DNA of 7,596 nucleotides from Bacteroidia bacterium. GTDB lineage: Bacteria; Bacteroidota; Bacteroidia; AKYH767-A; OLB10. Location: NCBI GenBank assembly GCA_025450095.1, contig JANWID010000069.1, positions 1-7,596 on the forward strand, given 5' to 3'. Below, in pieces: positions 1 to 7,125 of the stretch. Numbering within the stretch: position 1 is the first letter of the stretch; each line of letters opens with the position of its first letter. Made by a program: the position numbers and the translations under genes. The notes under the pieces were generated by a model. It did not search any database and had not been told where the DNA came from. It worked only from the letters and a program-made list of their open reading frames with translations.

Positions 1-2310
1 CAGGTAATCTGTTTGTCCTCTTATTACCAGGTTTGTTTTTTGTGTATCGGTGGCAGCCAGTGCAATGGAATAAGTGGATTCATTTTTATTTGTTCGTCCT
101 TCTATTCTGACATTGGTAATTTTAAGTGTGTCACTGGAAGTAATCTTATTATATGTATTTTCAATATTAAGATAATTGTTTGCTGTTTTTGCATCGAGCC
201 GGACCCCGGAGAATACCGTTTCCTGGTACCGGATAGAATCAGAAGTCATTAGGATTGCGACCCTTTGTTCAGAGCTGTTAATATTTCCACTTATAACAGT
301 TCCCGGGCTGATGGTAAGGTCAGGGAAAAAGATTTTGGTAACCGCTGCTGTATTTTTGAATGTCAGGTCATACGTTGCATTAAAGAAATTAGGTACATGC
401 TTATTACGATCCTGAAGTATCGGGATATAGGTTACAATTAATTTTTCAACTTCGCTGAACATTGACGACCGTTTATAATAACCATTCAAATTAAAATCAA
501 CGATATCGGAGCGAAGGATTGCCATTTTATTCTGACCATCATAACGTGCAGTATATACGAGAGAATCCAGGTGAATGGTATCATTAATTTCGATGTAATC
601 AGTTTTTCCAAGCCTGATAAAACCGGTGAGCTCATCAATTTCCTTTCCCCGGACATTAATTTCAGCAACTGTATTAAATGTAGTTGTGGTATCCCGGTTT
701 AGCAGGTTCAATTTTGCAAGCTTTGCATGATCTATGGTTGTCCTGAAATCATAAACCGGGATCTTATCTTTAAGATTTATCGTTCCGTTGAAATCCAGTC
801 CAAGGTTTTCTTCATTAACCTTGAGGTTTCCATTAAAAAGTTTTTTGGCCATCTGCGCATTAACCTCGATATTTTTATACTCGTAATGATTCAGCGAAAG
901 AGAACTGATTACTCCTTCCATCCTTGCGTTTACTTTTTCAAGTGCAAATCCGCTTCCGGTAACTTTAGCTTTAAATGAAGTATTCCCCAACAGATCGGTA
1001 TTGCTCGTAAATTTTCCTACATCAAAATCAGTTACTGAAAGGTGACCGGAATAGGAGCTGTGATTAACTTCTTCATCTATCTTTAAATTGATATCCGAGG
1101 TCAGATATCCTATCGCGGTTTGCGCGTTACCATAAGCTACGAAGTCATTGAGAAAACCTGTGAACTTTCCTGAAAACCTCACACGACCGAGCGTACCAAT
1201 ATTATCAGGTAATGAAATTTTTATATTCCTGTTAAAGGGATAATCGGGAATGGATTCAATTTCCTTTTTATCAGTAACCAGTTCATCAACTACCAGGTCA
1301 AAAAATGATTCATTAAAATCGGGCAGGCCGGCAATGCTGATATCACCTTTGAAATGTGAATGATCTGCAAAAGCGATGTCCAGGTCTTTACCGCGTAACT
1401 GGTTGATAGTACCTTTTATATTTCCGCTGAAAGCTATATCCTGCTCCAATCCTTCCAGCTCACTTGTGAAAAATACCAGGTCGCGTGATGAAAGCACACT
1501 TTCATCGAAACCGGAATTGAGCTTTACCTTATCAATAAAGTCATCAAATTCATCCCAGCTGTTGAATCGGAACGTAACCCAACCCTGGAGTTGCGTATAT
1601 GGAGTTTTCAGCAACAGGTTTTCAAAATCCATACATACAGGACTGAATTTTGCGGCAGTCTCCAGATATTCTACACGGAACCCACTTTTTTCGGTAAAAG
1701 CCAGGTTCTGTATATTGGCATAAACGCTATCCTCTTCGAACCGGATATCATCAATTATTGCTTCCAGCTTTGTGACACGGATATCTTCAAAATCGACACC
1801 TTTGAAATAGTCGTTATAACGGTTGTCCCTGTATACAAAATCAATATTAGATAATGTTATTTCACCCGGATTGAAATCGAAGGGTTTTGAAGGTGTGGTA
1901 TCGGTTTTCTCTACAGAAAAATAATCAACGAGGAATTTAAAATTGAGTCCCTTTTCATTTGGGTATTTTTGAAGCTTGACTACTCCGTCGCTAAGTGATA
2001 TTCCCGAAAGGTAAATTTTGTTGGCATTCAGGTTGAACAATTCAATAACAGCACTGAGTTCTCCGGCGTAAAGCAAAGTGTCGTGATGCAAATCTGCGAT
2101 ATAAAGTCCTTTCAGGTTCAACGTCCTGAAAAACTCGATCTCGATCCGGTCTAGTGTTACTTCAGTTTTCAGTTCTCCTGCCAGATAAGAGGTCACACGC
2201 TGCACCAACCAGGTTTGTACGCGGGGAGTCCGAACGGCCAGAATAAGCCCGGTAGCCGTTAAAAAAAAGGCTAATAAAATCCAGGCAGTTATTTTAAGTA
2301 CTTTTTTAAT
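1..2310 (-). CDS. tamB: TamB/AsmA-like translocation and assembly module protein, N-terminal ~770 residues (partial, runs off left edge)
   Basis: TamB-family proteins are anchored in the inner membrane and span the periplasm as a long hydrophobic beta-groove; they are linked to outer-membrane protein assembly and lipid transport. The minus frame is free of stops from 2340 to 1. It begins with a lysine-rich stretch (KKVLK) and one hydrophobic segment at about residues 4-26, counted from the ATT at 2310. The family-typical section follows: TPRVQTWLVQRVTSYLAGEL, then a basic/acidic beta strand, then HHDTLLYAGELSAVIELFNL near residues 76-93. The rest alternates short beta strands with D/N/G turns, as expected of the repetitive groove. 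Bacteroidota homologues are usually about 1,400-1,700 residues, so roughly half is visible; the C-terminal DUF490 domain is outside. The frame has no ATG, GTG or TTG start before the anchor. ATT at 2310 is chosen because it gives an M-K-K-V-L-K-I beginning typical of the family; CTG at 2319 or a one-base indel near 2327-2329 are alternatives. Family sure, start unsure. Confidence 0.85.
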   Translation of the reverse strand, partial: MKKVLKITAWILLAFFLTATGLILAVRTPRVQTWLVQRVTSYLAGELKTEVTLDRIEIEFFRTLNLKGLYIADLHHDTLLYAGELSAVIELFNLNANKIYLSGISLSDGVVKLQKYPNEKGLNFKFLVDYFSVEKTDTTPSKPFDFNPGEITLSNIDFVYRDNRYNDYFKGVDFEDIRVTKLEAIIDDIRFEEDSVYANIQNLAFTEKSGFRVEYLETAAKFSPVCMDFENLLLKTPYTQLQGWVTFRFNSWDEFDDFIDKVKLNSGFDESVLSSRDLVFFTSELEGLEQDIAFSGNIKGTINQLRGKDLDIAFADHSHFKGDISIAGLPDFNESFFDLVVDELVTDKKEIESIPDYPFNRNIKISLPDNIGTLGRVRFSGKFTGFLNDFVAYGNAQTAIGYLTSDINLKIDEEVNHSSYSGHLSVTDFDVGKFTSNTDLLGNTSFKAKVTGSGFALEKVNARMEGVISSLSLNHYEYKNIEVNAQMAKKLFNGNLKVNEENLGLDFNGTINLKDKIPVYDFRTTIDHAKLAKLNLLNRDTTTTFNTVAEINVRGKEIDELTGFIRLGKTDYIEINDTIHLDSLVYTARYDGQNKMAILRSDIVDFNLNGYYKRSSMFSEVEKLIVTYIPILQDRNKHVPNFFNATYDLTFKNTAAVTKIFFPDLTISPGTVISGNINSSEQRVAILMTSDSIRYQETVFSGVRLDAKTANNYLNIENTYNKITSSDTLKITNVRIEGRTNKNESTYSIALAATDTQKTNLVIRGQTDYL

Positions 2311-2348
2311 ACCGAACAGGTTTTTAGGGCAGCAACTTACTCAATTGT

Positions 2349-2356
2349 TAATTTTG
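2349..2356 (+). promoter_or_regulatory. Candidate Bacteroidota -7 promoter element for tsaD
   Basis: TAATTTTG fits the Bacteroidota -7 consensus TAnnTTTG exactly and lies 16 bases before the tsaD ATG, so transcription would start around 2360-2364 with a very short leader. The matching -33 TTTG is not clear: only a T-run at 2321-2325 lies near the expected distance. The call rests on one half of the consensus in an AT-rich spacer, so it is tentative. Confidence 0.4.
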
Positions 2357-2372
2357 CTTAGTTTGATTAACC

Positions 2373-3392
2373 ATGAAACAACCTGTAACGATTCTTGGAA
2401 TTGAGTCATCTTGCGATGAAACTGCTGCTGCGGTTTCGGTAAATGACAACATCCTTGCCAACGTGATTGCCAGCCAGGCGGTTCACGAAGCGTATGGTGG
2501 CGTCGTTCCTGAACTGGCTTCCCGGGCTCATCAGCGTAACATTATTCCTGTTGTTGATCAGGCTCTTAAACAGGCAAATATAGCGAAAAACGATATTGAT
2601 GCCGTGGCTTTTACAAACGGTCCCGGTCTTATGGGGGCACTCCTTGTGGGCACTTCTTTTGCGAAGTCGTTTGCCCTTGCTTTGGATATTCCTCTTATCC
2701 AGGTTAATCATATGCAAGCACATGTGCTGGCCAATTTTGCAATTAAGCCAGGAGTTCCGGAACGAAAACCTGAATTCCCATTTTTGTGCTTAACAGTTTC
2801 AGGGGGACATACGCAGATCCTGATTGTAAAAAATTATCTGGAGATGGAATTAATTGGTCAGACTCAGGATGATGCTGCAGGGGAGGCATTTGACAAAATT
2901 GCGAAGTTGTTGAAACTCCCATACCCCGGCGGGCCACTAATAGATCAGCTGGCACAAACCGGGAATGCCCATTCATTCCGGTTTCCACAGCCCAACGCAG
3001 GAGGTCTTGACTTTTCCTTCAGCGGTTTGAAAACTGCAGTAATGAATTTCCTGAACCGCGAAATGAAAGCTGATCCAGGGTTTATTGATAAAAACAGGAA
3101 TGACCTCTGTGCGTCTGTTCAACATACTATTGTATCCATTCTGGTCACCAGATTGGAAAAAGCAGTACAACAAACCGGCATCAATAGAGTTGCTGTGGCG
3201 GGCGGCGTTTCGGCAAACAGTGGATTACGGAATACGCTGCTTGCCAAAAAAGATTGGGAGTTGTTTATTCCTCCAATGGAATATTGCACCGATAATGCTG
3301 CAATGGTAGCTATTTCCGGATATTTCCTTTTTAAAGCAGGCCGGTTTTCCGACCAGCAGGTAAGTCCTTTTGCCCGCTATTCCCCTTTGTGA
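2373..3392 (+). CDS. tsaD: tRNA N6-adenosine threonylcarbamoyltransferase TsaD (Kae1/Qri7 family)
   Basis: TsaD transfers the threonylcarbamoyl group from threonylcarbamoyl-AMP to A37 of ANN-decoding tRNAs, giving t6A; in bacteria it works in the cytoplasm with TsaB and TsaE, neither of which is in this window. The 339-residue product has the normal family length. It shows ASKHA-fold motifs in order: GIESSCDETAAA (9-20), the metal-binding HMQAH (H113, H117), SGGHT (143-147), DDAAGEAFDK (166-175), the nucleotide-binding AGGVSANSGLR (276-286) and CTDNAAM (305-311) with D307 as third metal ligand. All expected ligand residues are present, so the enzyme should be active. The ATG at 2373 places the first motif at residue 9, as usual for the family; there is no clear Shine-Dalgarno, which is normal for Bacteroidota. 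It is divergent from tamB with almost no spacer. The stop is followed in frame by a second TGA at 3402-3404. Confidence 0.97.
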   Translation: MKQPVTILGIESSCDETAAAVSVNDNILANVIASQAVHEAYGGVVPELASRAHQRNIIPVVDQALKQANIAKNDIDAVAFTNGPGLMGALLVGTSFAKSFALALDIPLIQVNHMQAHVLANFAIKPGVPERKPEFPFLCLTVSGGHTQILIVKNYLEMELIGQTQDDAAGEAFDKIAKLLKLPYPGGPLIDQLAQTGNAHSFRFPQPNAGGLDFSFSGLKTAVMNFLNREMKADPGFIDKNRNDLCASVQHTIVSILVTRLEKAVQQTGINRVAVAGGVSANSGLRNTLLAKKDWELFIPPMEYCTDNAAMVAISGYFLFKAGRFSDQQVSPFARYSPL

Positions 3393-3404
3393 GTTCCTTT
3401 GTGA
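3384..3404 (+). repeat. Short direct repeat giving tandem in-frame stops after tsaD
   Basis: CCTTTGTGA occurs at 3384-3392 and again at 3396-3404, offset by 12 bases and therefore in the same frame. The first copy encodes the final Pro-Leu-stop of TsaD; readthrough of that stop would add only Val-Pro-Leu before the second TGA. It looks like a small tandem duplication across the stop codon. Any role as a back-up stop is inference. Confidence 0.5.
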
Positions 3405-3422
3405 ATAAATTTCTGTAAATAG

Positions 3423-3454
3423 TTTCCTGCCGGCATCTGGCGCATTTACTTTTG
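3423..3454 (+). promoter_or_regulatory. Candidate Bacteroidota-type promoter for the coiled-coil protein gene
   Basis: TACTTTTG at 3447-3454 fits the -7 consensus TAnnTTTG. TTTC at 3423-3426 is one base away from the -33 TTTG, with a 20-base spacer, inside the usual 19-21 range. The predicted transcript start is near 3459-3462, giving a leader of about 35 bases before the ATG at 3497. This suggests that the gene can be transcribed separately from tsaD even though both face the same way. Confidence 0.5.
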
Positions 3455-3496
3455 CATGAATCAACAGGAATCAGAACCAACTAAAAAACCGATAAA

Positions 3497-4405
3497 ATGG
3501 AAAACAAACCGAATCCACCGGCTGAGAAGAAAAGCAATAACAACAAGATCTGGATTATTCTTTTTGCGCTTTCAGCCATTTTTAACATTTACCAATGGCA
3601 GAATAAAAACAGTGTCGTGGAAAGCTATGAACTTAAAACCGACAGCCTGATGACAGCTAAAATGGATGTCGACAAGGAACTGGGTGAAACTTACCAGGAA
3701 CTCAACCAATACAAGGGAATCAATGAGCGCCTCGATAGTCTTCTTGCAGAAGCCAACACGACCATTGATCAGCAGAAAGCACGTATTGAAAAACTGTTAA
3801 AAAATGAAAAAAATTCCGCAGCCCTCAATAAAAAGCTGAAAGCAGAGCTTGAAGAAGTTAAAAAGCTGCGTGATGAATATCTCGAAAAAATCGATCAGTT
3901 GTTGGTTGAAAATGAGCAGCTCAAAAAAGACAAGGAACAGCTTACCAGCACAGTTGAAAATCTCTCAAAAAACCTGGAAAGCACGGTCAACCAGGCCTCG
4001 GTGCTTAAATCTGAATATATGCGTGTAAAAACCTTTAAGAAACGCAGCAATGATAAATATGCCGAAACAGCTATGGCGAAACGGACCAATAAAATGGAGG
4101 TTTGTTTCTCTGTTCTTGAAAATAAAATCGCGAGAGCCGGAGAAAGAGAAGTTTACCTGAGAATTGTTGAACCGGGAGGTAAAACAATGGGTGCGCGTTC
4201 AGAAGGTTCAAGGACTTTCAGGATGGCAAATTCCGGAGATGAAGTACAGTATACATCATCTAATAAAATGAATTACGATAGCAACAAACAGGATCAATGC
4301 CTGGTATGGGAAGAGCAGGAACGGATATTTGCTCCCGGAACTTATGTTATCGAGGTATATATTGATGGCAACCTGAGCGGTGCAACTTCATATGTTCTGA
4401 AATAA
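3497..4405 (+). CDS. Membrane-anchored periplasmic coiled-coil protein of unknown function
   Basis: I do not recognise a named family. The 302-residue product has four visible parts: a polar, lysine-rich N-terminus (1-17); one hydrophobic helix at about 18-33 (IWIILFALSAIFNIYQW); a long charged helical region at about 43-175 with heptad-like Leu spacing and many Lys/Glu, a clear coiled-coil signature; and a C-terminal part (about 195-302) rich in predicted beta strands and Gly turns, ending in PGTYVIEVYIDG. Positive charge before the helix suggests a signal anchor with the rest in the periplasm. The only two cysteines, C203 and C268, both lie in the C-terminal domain and could form a disulfide there. 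The C-terminal part resembles an Ig-like or beta-sandwich domain, but this is inferred from pattern only. The ATG at 3497 is the first start in frame after the promoter candidate and puts the anchor where expected. A bidirectional terminator follows. A general envelope-structural role is a guess. Confidence 0.9.
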   Translation: MENKPNPPAEKKSNNNKIWIILFALSAIFNIYQWQNKNSVVESYELKTDSLMTAKMDVDKELGETYQELNQYKGINERLDSLLAEANTTIDQQKARIEKLLKNEKNSAALNKKLKAELEEVKKLRDEYLEKIDQLLVENEQLKKDKEQLTSTVENLSKNLESTVNQASVLKSEYMRVKTFKKRSNDKYAETAMAKRTNKMEVCFSVLENKIARAGEREVYLRIVEPGGKTMGARSEGSRTFRMANSGDEVQYTSSNKMNYDSNKQDQCLVWEEQERIFAPGTYVIEVYIDGNLSGATSYVLK

Positions 4406-4425
4406 TTTAAACCTGACTAAAACTG

Positions 4426-4455
4426 AAAAAGGCTGCCGAACCGGCAGCCTTTTTT
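4426..4455. terminator. Bidirectional rho-independent terminator between convergent genes
   Basis: GGCTGCCG (4431-4438) pairs perfectly with CGGCAGCC (4442-4449) around a 3-base loop. The stem is preceded by five A and followed by six T, so it reads as a stem plus U-tract on either strand. It lies 21 bases after the stop of the coiled-coil protein gene and 27 bases after the end of lon, and should end both convergent transcripts. Confidence 0.93.
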
Positions 4456-4481
4456 CGTTCAGAATATTGAAGCAATTGCCC

Positions 4482-6941
4482 TCAGGCGTTAGTCATTTTC
4501 AACGGATTCTTAACCTTTTCGTTGAGTAAAGCAAAATTCACCACTTCTATCATTTCCTTTACATAATGGAACTTCAGGCCTGTCAGGTAATGAGGCTTGA
4601 TCTCCTCGATATCTTTTTTATTGTCGATGCTGAGAATGATATCGCTGATTCCTGCTCTTTTTGCTGCCAGGATTTTTTCCTTAATGCCGCCTACCGGTAA
4701 CACTTTACCACGCAAGGTAATCTCACCGGTCATGGCAAGCTTTTTCTTGACTTTCTTTTGTGTAAATGCTGAAGCCAGTGAAGTCAGCATAGTAATGCCT
4801 GCCGACGGTCCGTCTTTTGGCGTTGCACCTTCAGGAACGTGTATATGCACATCCCAGTTATCGAATACCGAGGCATCAACATTCAATACATCGCTATGCG
4901 ATTTCAGATAGGCGAGGGCAATGACCGCCGATTCTTTCATTACTTCACCAAGATTCCCAGTAAGAGTCAGTTTTCCTTTTCCCTTACTCAGTGAGGTTTC
5001 GATAAATAAAATATCTCCTCCAACAGGAGTCCATGCAAGGCCCGTAACTACACCGGCAACATTGTTATCAATAGATTTTTCTTTCTGGAAAATAGGAGCA
5101 CCTAAAATTTTATGCAGTTGTTCTTCACTTATTTTTTCATTGTAAACTTCATTCAGTGCAACCGATTTCGCAGTGTGACGAATAATGGAAGCAATTTGTT
5201 TTTCAAGGTTACGTACTCCGGATTCACTGGTATAATCTTCAATGATACGTTCCAGTATTTTATCCGTAAGCACCACCTGGCCTTTTTTCAGGCCATGTGC
5301 TTCGAGTTGTTTTGGGATAAGGTGTTTTATCGCGATCTGAATTTTTTCCTCAACGGTATAACCATTGATTTCAAGAATTTCCATACGATCGCGAAGAGCA
5401 GGCTGAATGTAACTCAGTGAATTTGCTGTGGCAATAAATAACACTTTCGATAAATCATATTCAATTTCAACATAGTTATCGTAAAAAGTGGTGTTTTGTT
5501 CAGGATCGAGCACTTCCAGTAATGCGGATGAAGGATCACCATGGAAGTCACTGGAAAGTTTATCGATCTCATCCAGCACGAATACCGGGTTTGATGATTT
5601 TGCCTTTCTCAGGTTTTGTATAATACGGCCGGGCATGGCTCCAATGTATGTTTTACGATGGCCGCGAATTTCAGCTTCATCACGTAGTCCGCCCAACGAC
5701 ATTCTTACATATTTTCGTCCTAATGCTTTTGCGACGGATTTACCCAGGGATGTTTTTCCGACTCCAGGAGGACCGTATAAGCACATAATGGGGGATTTCA
5801 TATTTCCCTTCAGCTTCAACACGGCAAGGTATTCCAGGATCCTGTTTTTTACTTTATCCAGTCCGTAATGATCAGCATTCAGTATTTTCTGAGCTCGTTT
5901 CAGGTCGAAGTTATCAGAAGTGAATTCTTCAAAAGGTAAGTCAAGCAGTAGTTCAAGGTAATTCAGGGTTACTGAATATTCCGCAGCAGCAGGATTAATC
6001 CGGTTGAGTCGTTCCAATTCCTTTTCAAAAACTGCTGCAACTTCCTTTGACCATTTTTTCCGGAGTCCTTTTTCTCTCAGATCATTTATTTCCTGGTCCT
6101 GCGAATTACCACCCAGTTCTTCCTGTATGGTTTTCAGCTGTTGATTCAGAAAATATTCCCGTTGCTGCTTGTCGATGTCTATTTTAACTTTCGACTGTAT
6201 CTGATTTTTCAACTCCAGCATTTGAAGCTCACGAGTGAGATACTCAAGAACCATCGTAGCCCGTTCTTTCATATCAACCATCTCCAGGAGCTGCTGCTTC
6301 TTCTCAACATCAGCATTCATATTCGATGAAATGAAATTGATGAGGAAGGATGGACTCTCGATATTCTTTATCGCGAAAGATGCTTCGCTGGGAATATTCG
6401 GAGATTGTGTTATGATTTGCAGCGACAGGTCACGTAATGAATCTATCAAAGCCACAAATTCTTTTTCAGAAAGCGAATGTTTTTTATCTGTTAAAGGATG
6501 TATGCTTGCACGCAGGTATGGCTCGGTAGCTTTTACTTCATTTATCTTGAAGCGGCGTTTTCCCTGGATTATGACCGTGGTATTTCCATCGGGCATGCGG
6601 AGCATTCTGATAATATTTGCAACAGTACCAACCTGGTTCAGATCGGTAACCTGTGGATCTTCAACAGAACTGTCCTTTTGAGCAACCACTCCAATAATCT
6701 TATCAGTCTTGTATGCTTCCTTGATAAGTCGGATGGATTTGTCTCTTCCAACAGTAATCGGGATAACCACTCCGGGAAAAAGAACTGTATTGCGTAAAGG
6801 CAGAATTGATAAAATCTCCGGAACTTTTTCAGAATTCATCTGCTCCTCGTCTTCCGACGAAAGCAATGGAATCAAATCCGGTTCGTCATCTGATATTCCT
6901 GAAATTCCATAAATCCGGTGAGTATTGCCGTTATCGAACAT
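4482..6941 (-). CDS. lon: ATP-dependent endopeptidase Lon (LonA type)
   Basis: Lon is a cytoplasmic homohexameric AAA+ serine protease that unfolds and degrades damaged and regulatory proteins. From the ATG at 6941 the product is 819 residues (E. coli Lon has 784). The order is: an acidic N-terminal extension (1-40); a LON substrate-binding domain starting at [12 protein letters not shown] (about 45-245); a helical linker with [14 protein letters not shown]; an AAA+ module with Walker [10 protein letters not shown] (390-398), Walker B VFVLDEID (D457, E458), sensor-1 N507, arginine finger R519 in RDRME and sensor-2 R577; and a protease domain with S713 in KDGPSAG and K756 in GGIKEK. The Ser-Lys spacing of 43 equals that of E. 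coli (S679/K722), so the catalytic dyad is intact. The frame also opens at a TTG at 6962, adding seven residues; ATG is preferred. The 184-base upstream gap is AT-rich, and I see no CIRCE-like heat-shock operator or convincing TAnnTTTG promoter there. The gene ends convergently at the shared terminator. Confidence 0.97.
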   Translation of the reverse strand: MFDNGNTHRIYGISGISDDEPDLIPLLSSEDEEQMNSEKVPEILSILPLRNTVLFPGVVIPITVGRDKSIRLIKEAYKTDKIIGVVAQKDSSVEDPQVTDLNQVGTVANIIRMLRMPDGNTTVIIQGKRRFKINEVKATEPYLRASIHPLTDKKHSLSEKEFVALIDSLRDLSLQIITQSPNIPSEASFAIKNIESPSFLINFISSNMNADVEKKQQLLEMVDMKERATMVLEYLTRELQMLELKNQIQSKVKIDIDKQQREYFLNQQLKTIQEELGGNSQDQEINDLREKGLRKKWSKEVAAVFEKELERLNRINPAAAEYSVTLNYLELLLDLPFEEFTSDNFDLKRAQKILNADHYGLDKVKNRILEYLAVLKLKGNMKSPIMCLYGPPGVGKTSLGKSVAKALGRKYVRMSLGGLRDEAEIRGHRKTYIGAMPGRIIQNLRKAKSSNPVFVLDEIDKLSSDFHGDPSSALLEVLDPEQNTTFYDNYVEIEYDLSKVLFIATANSLSYIQPALRDRMEILEINGYTVEEKIQIAIKHLIPKQLEAHGLKKGQVVLTDKILERIIEDYTSESGVRNLEKQIASIIRHTAKSVALNEVYNEKISEEQLHKILGAPIFQKEKSIDNNVAGVVTGLAWTPVGGDILFIETSLSKGKGKLTLTGNLGEVMKESAVIALAYLKSHSDVLNVDASVFDNWDVHIHVPEGATPKDGPSAGITMLTSLASAFTQKKVKKKLAMTGEITLRGKVLPVGGIKEKILAAKRAGISDIILSIDNKKDIEEIKPHYLTGLKFHYVKEMIEVVNFALLNEKVKNPLKMTNA

Positions 6942-7125
6942 GTAGTAAAGGATTGAGGTCAAAATGGCAGGTATGCTTCAATTTGACGTTATTTTAATAG
7001 TTCCCGAATTCCGGTCAATAGATATGCCAATAAGGGGAACTGTTGATAAAGTACCTATTGTATTCTTAATTATTTGATTTTTAAGCAATAAGAAGTAATT
7101 TTTTAAAAGGTTGCTGACACTTTAA

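Noticed and set aside
1376..1723. 115-residue open frame on the plus strand opposite tamB.
   Set aside because: It lies inside a continuous TamB-type frame on the minus strand, and its translation is Ser/Arg/Phe-rich without motifs, as expected of an antisense shadow.
2348..2374. Eight-codon minus-strand mini-frame (MVNQTKQN) ahead of tamB, considered as a leader peptide.
   Set aside because: It is too short to separate from chance, its ATG merely overlaps the tsaD start codon as CATG, and no attenuator-like hairpin follows.
3456..3650. 64-residue frame starting at an ATG just after the promoter candidate before the coiled-coil gene.
   Set aside because: It overlaps the true gene in another frame, is full of Lys/Arg/Thr from A-rich sequence and has no recognisable domain; the start of the true gene lies within it.
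5488..6681. Plus-strand open frames of 126 and 148 residues (5488-5868 and 6235-6681) opposite lon.
   Set aside because: Both overlap the conserved Lon domains in full; their Ser/Phe/Ile-rich translations mirror the Lon codons and show no family motif.
6999..7041. Seven-base inverted repeat AGTTCCC/GGGAACT with a 29-base loop upstream of lon, considered as an operator.
   Set aside because: About one such 7-base pair is expected by chance in a gap of this size, the loop is long and the arms extend no further.
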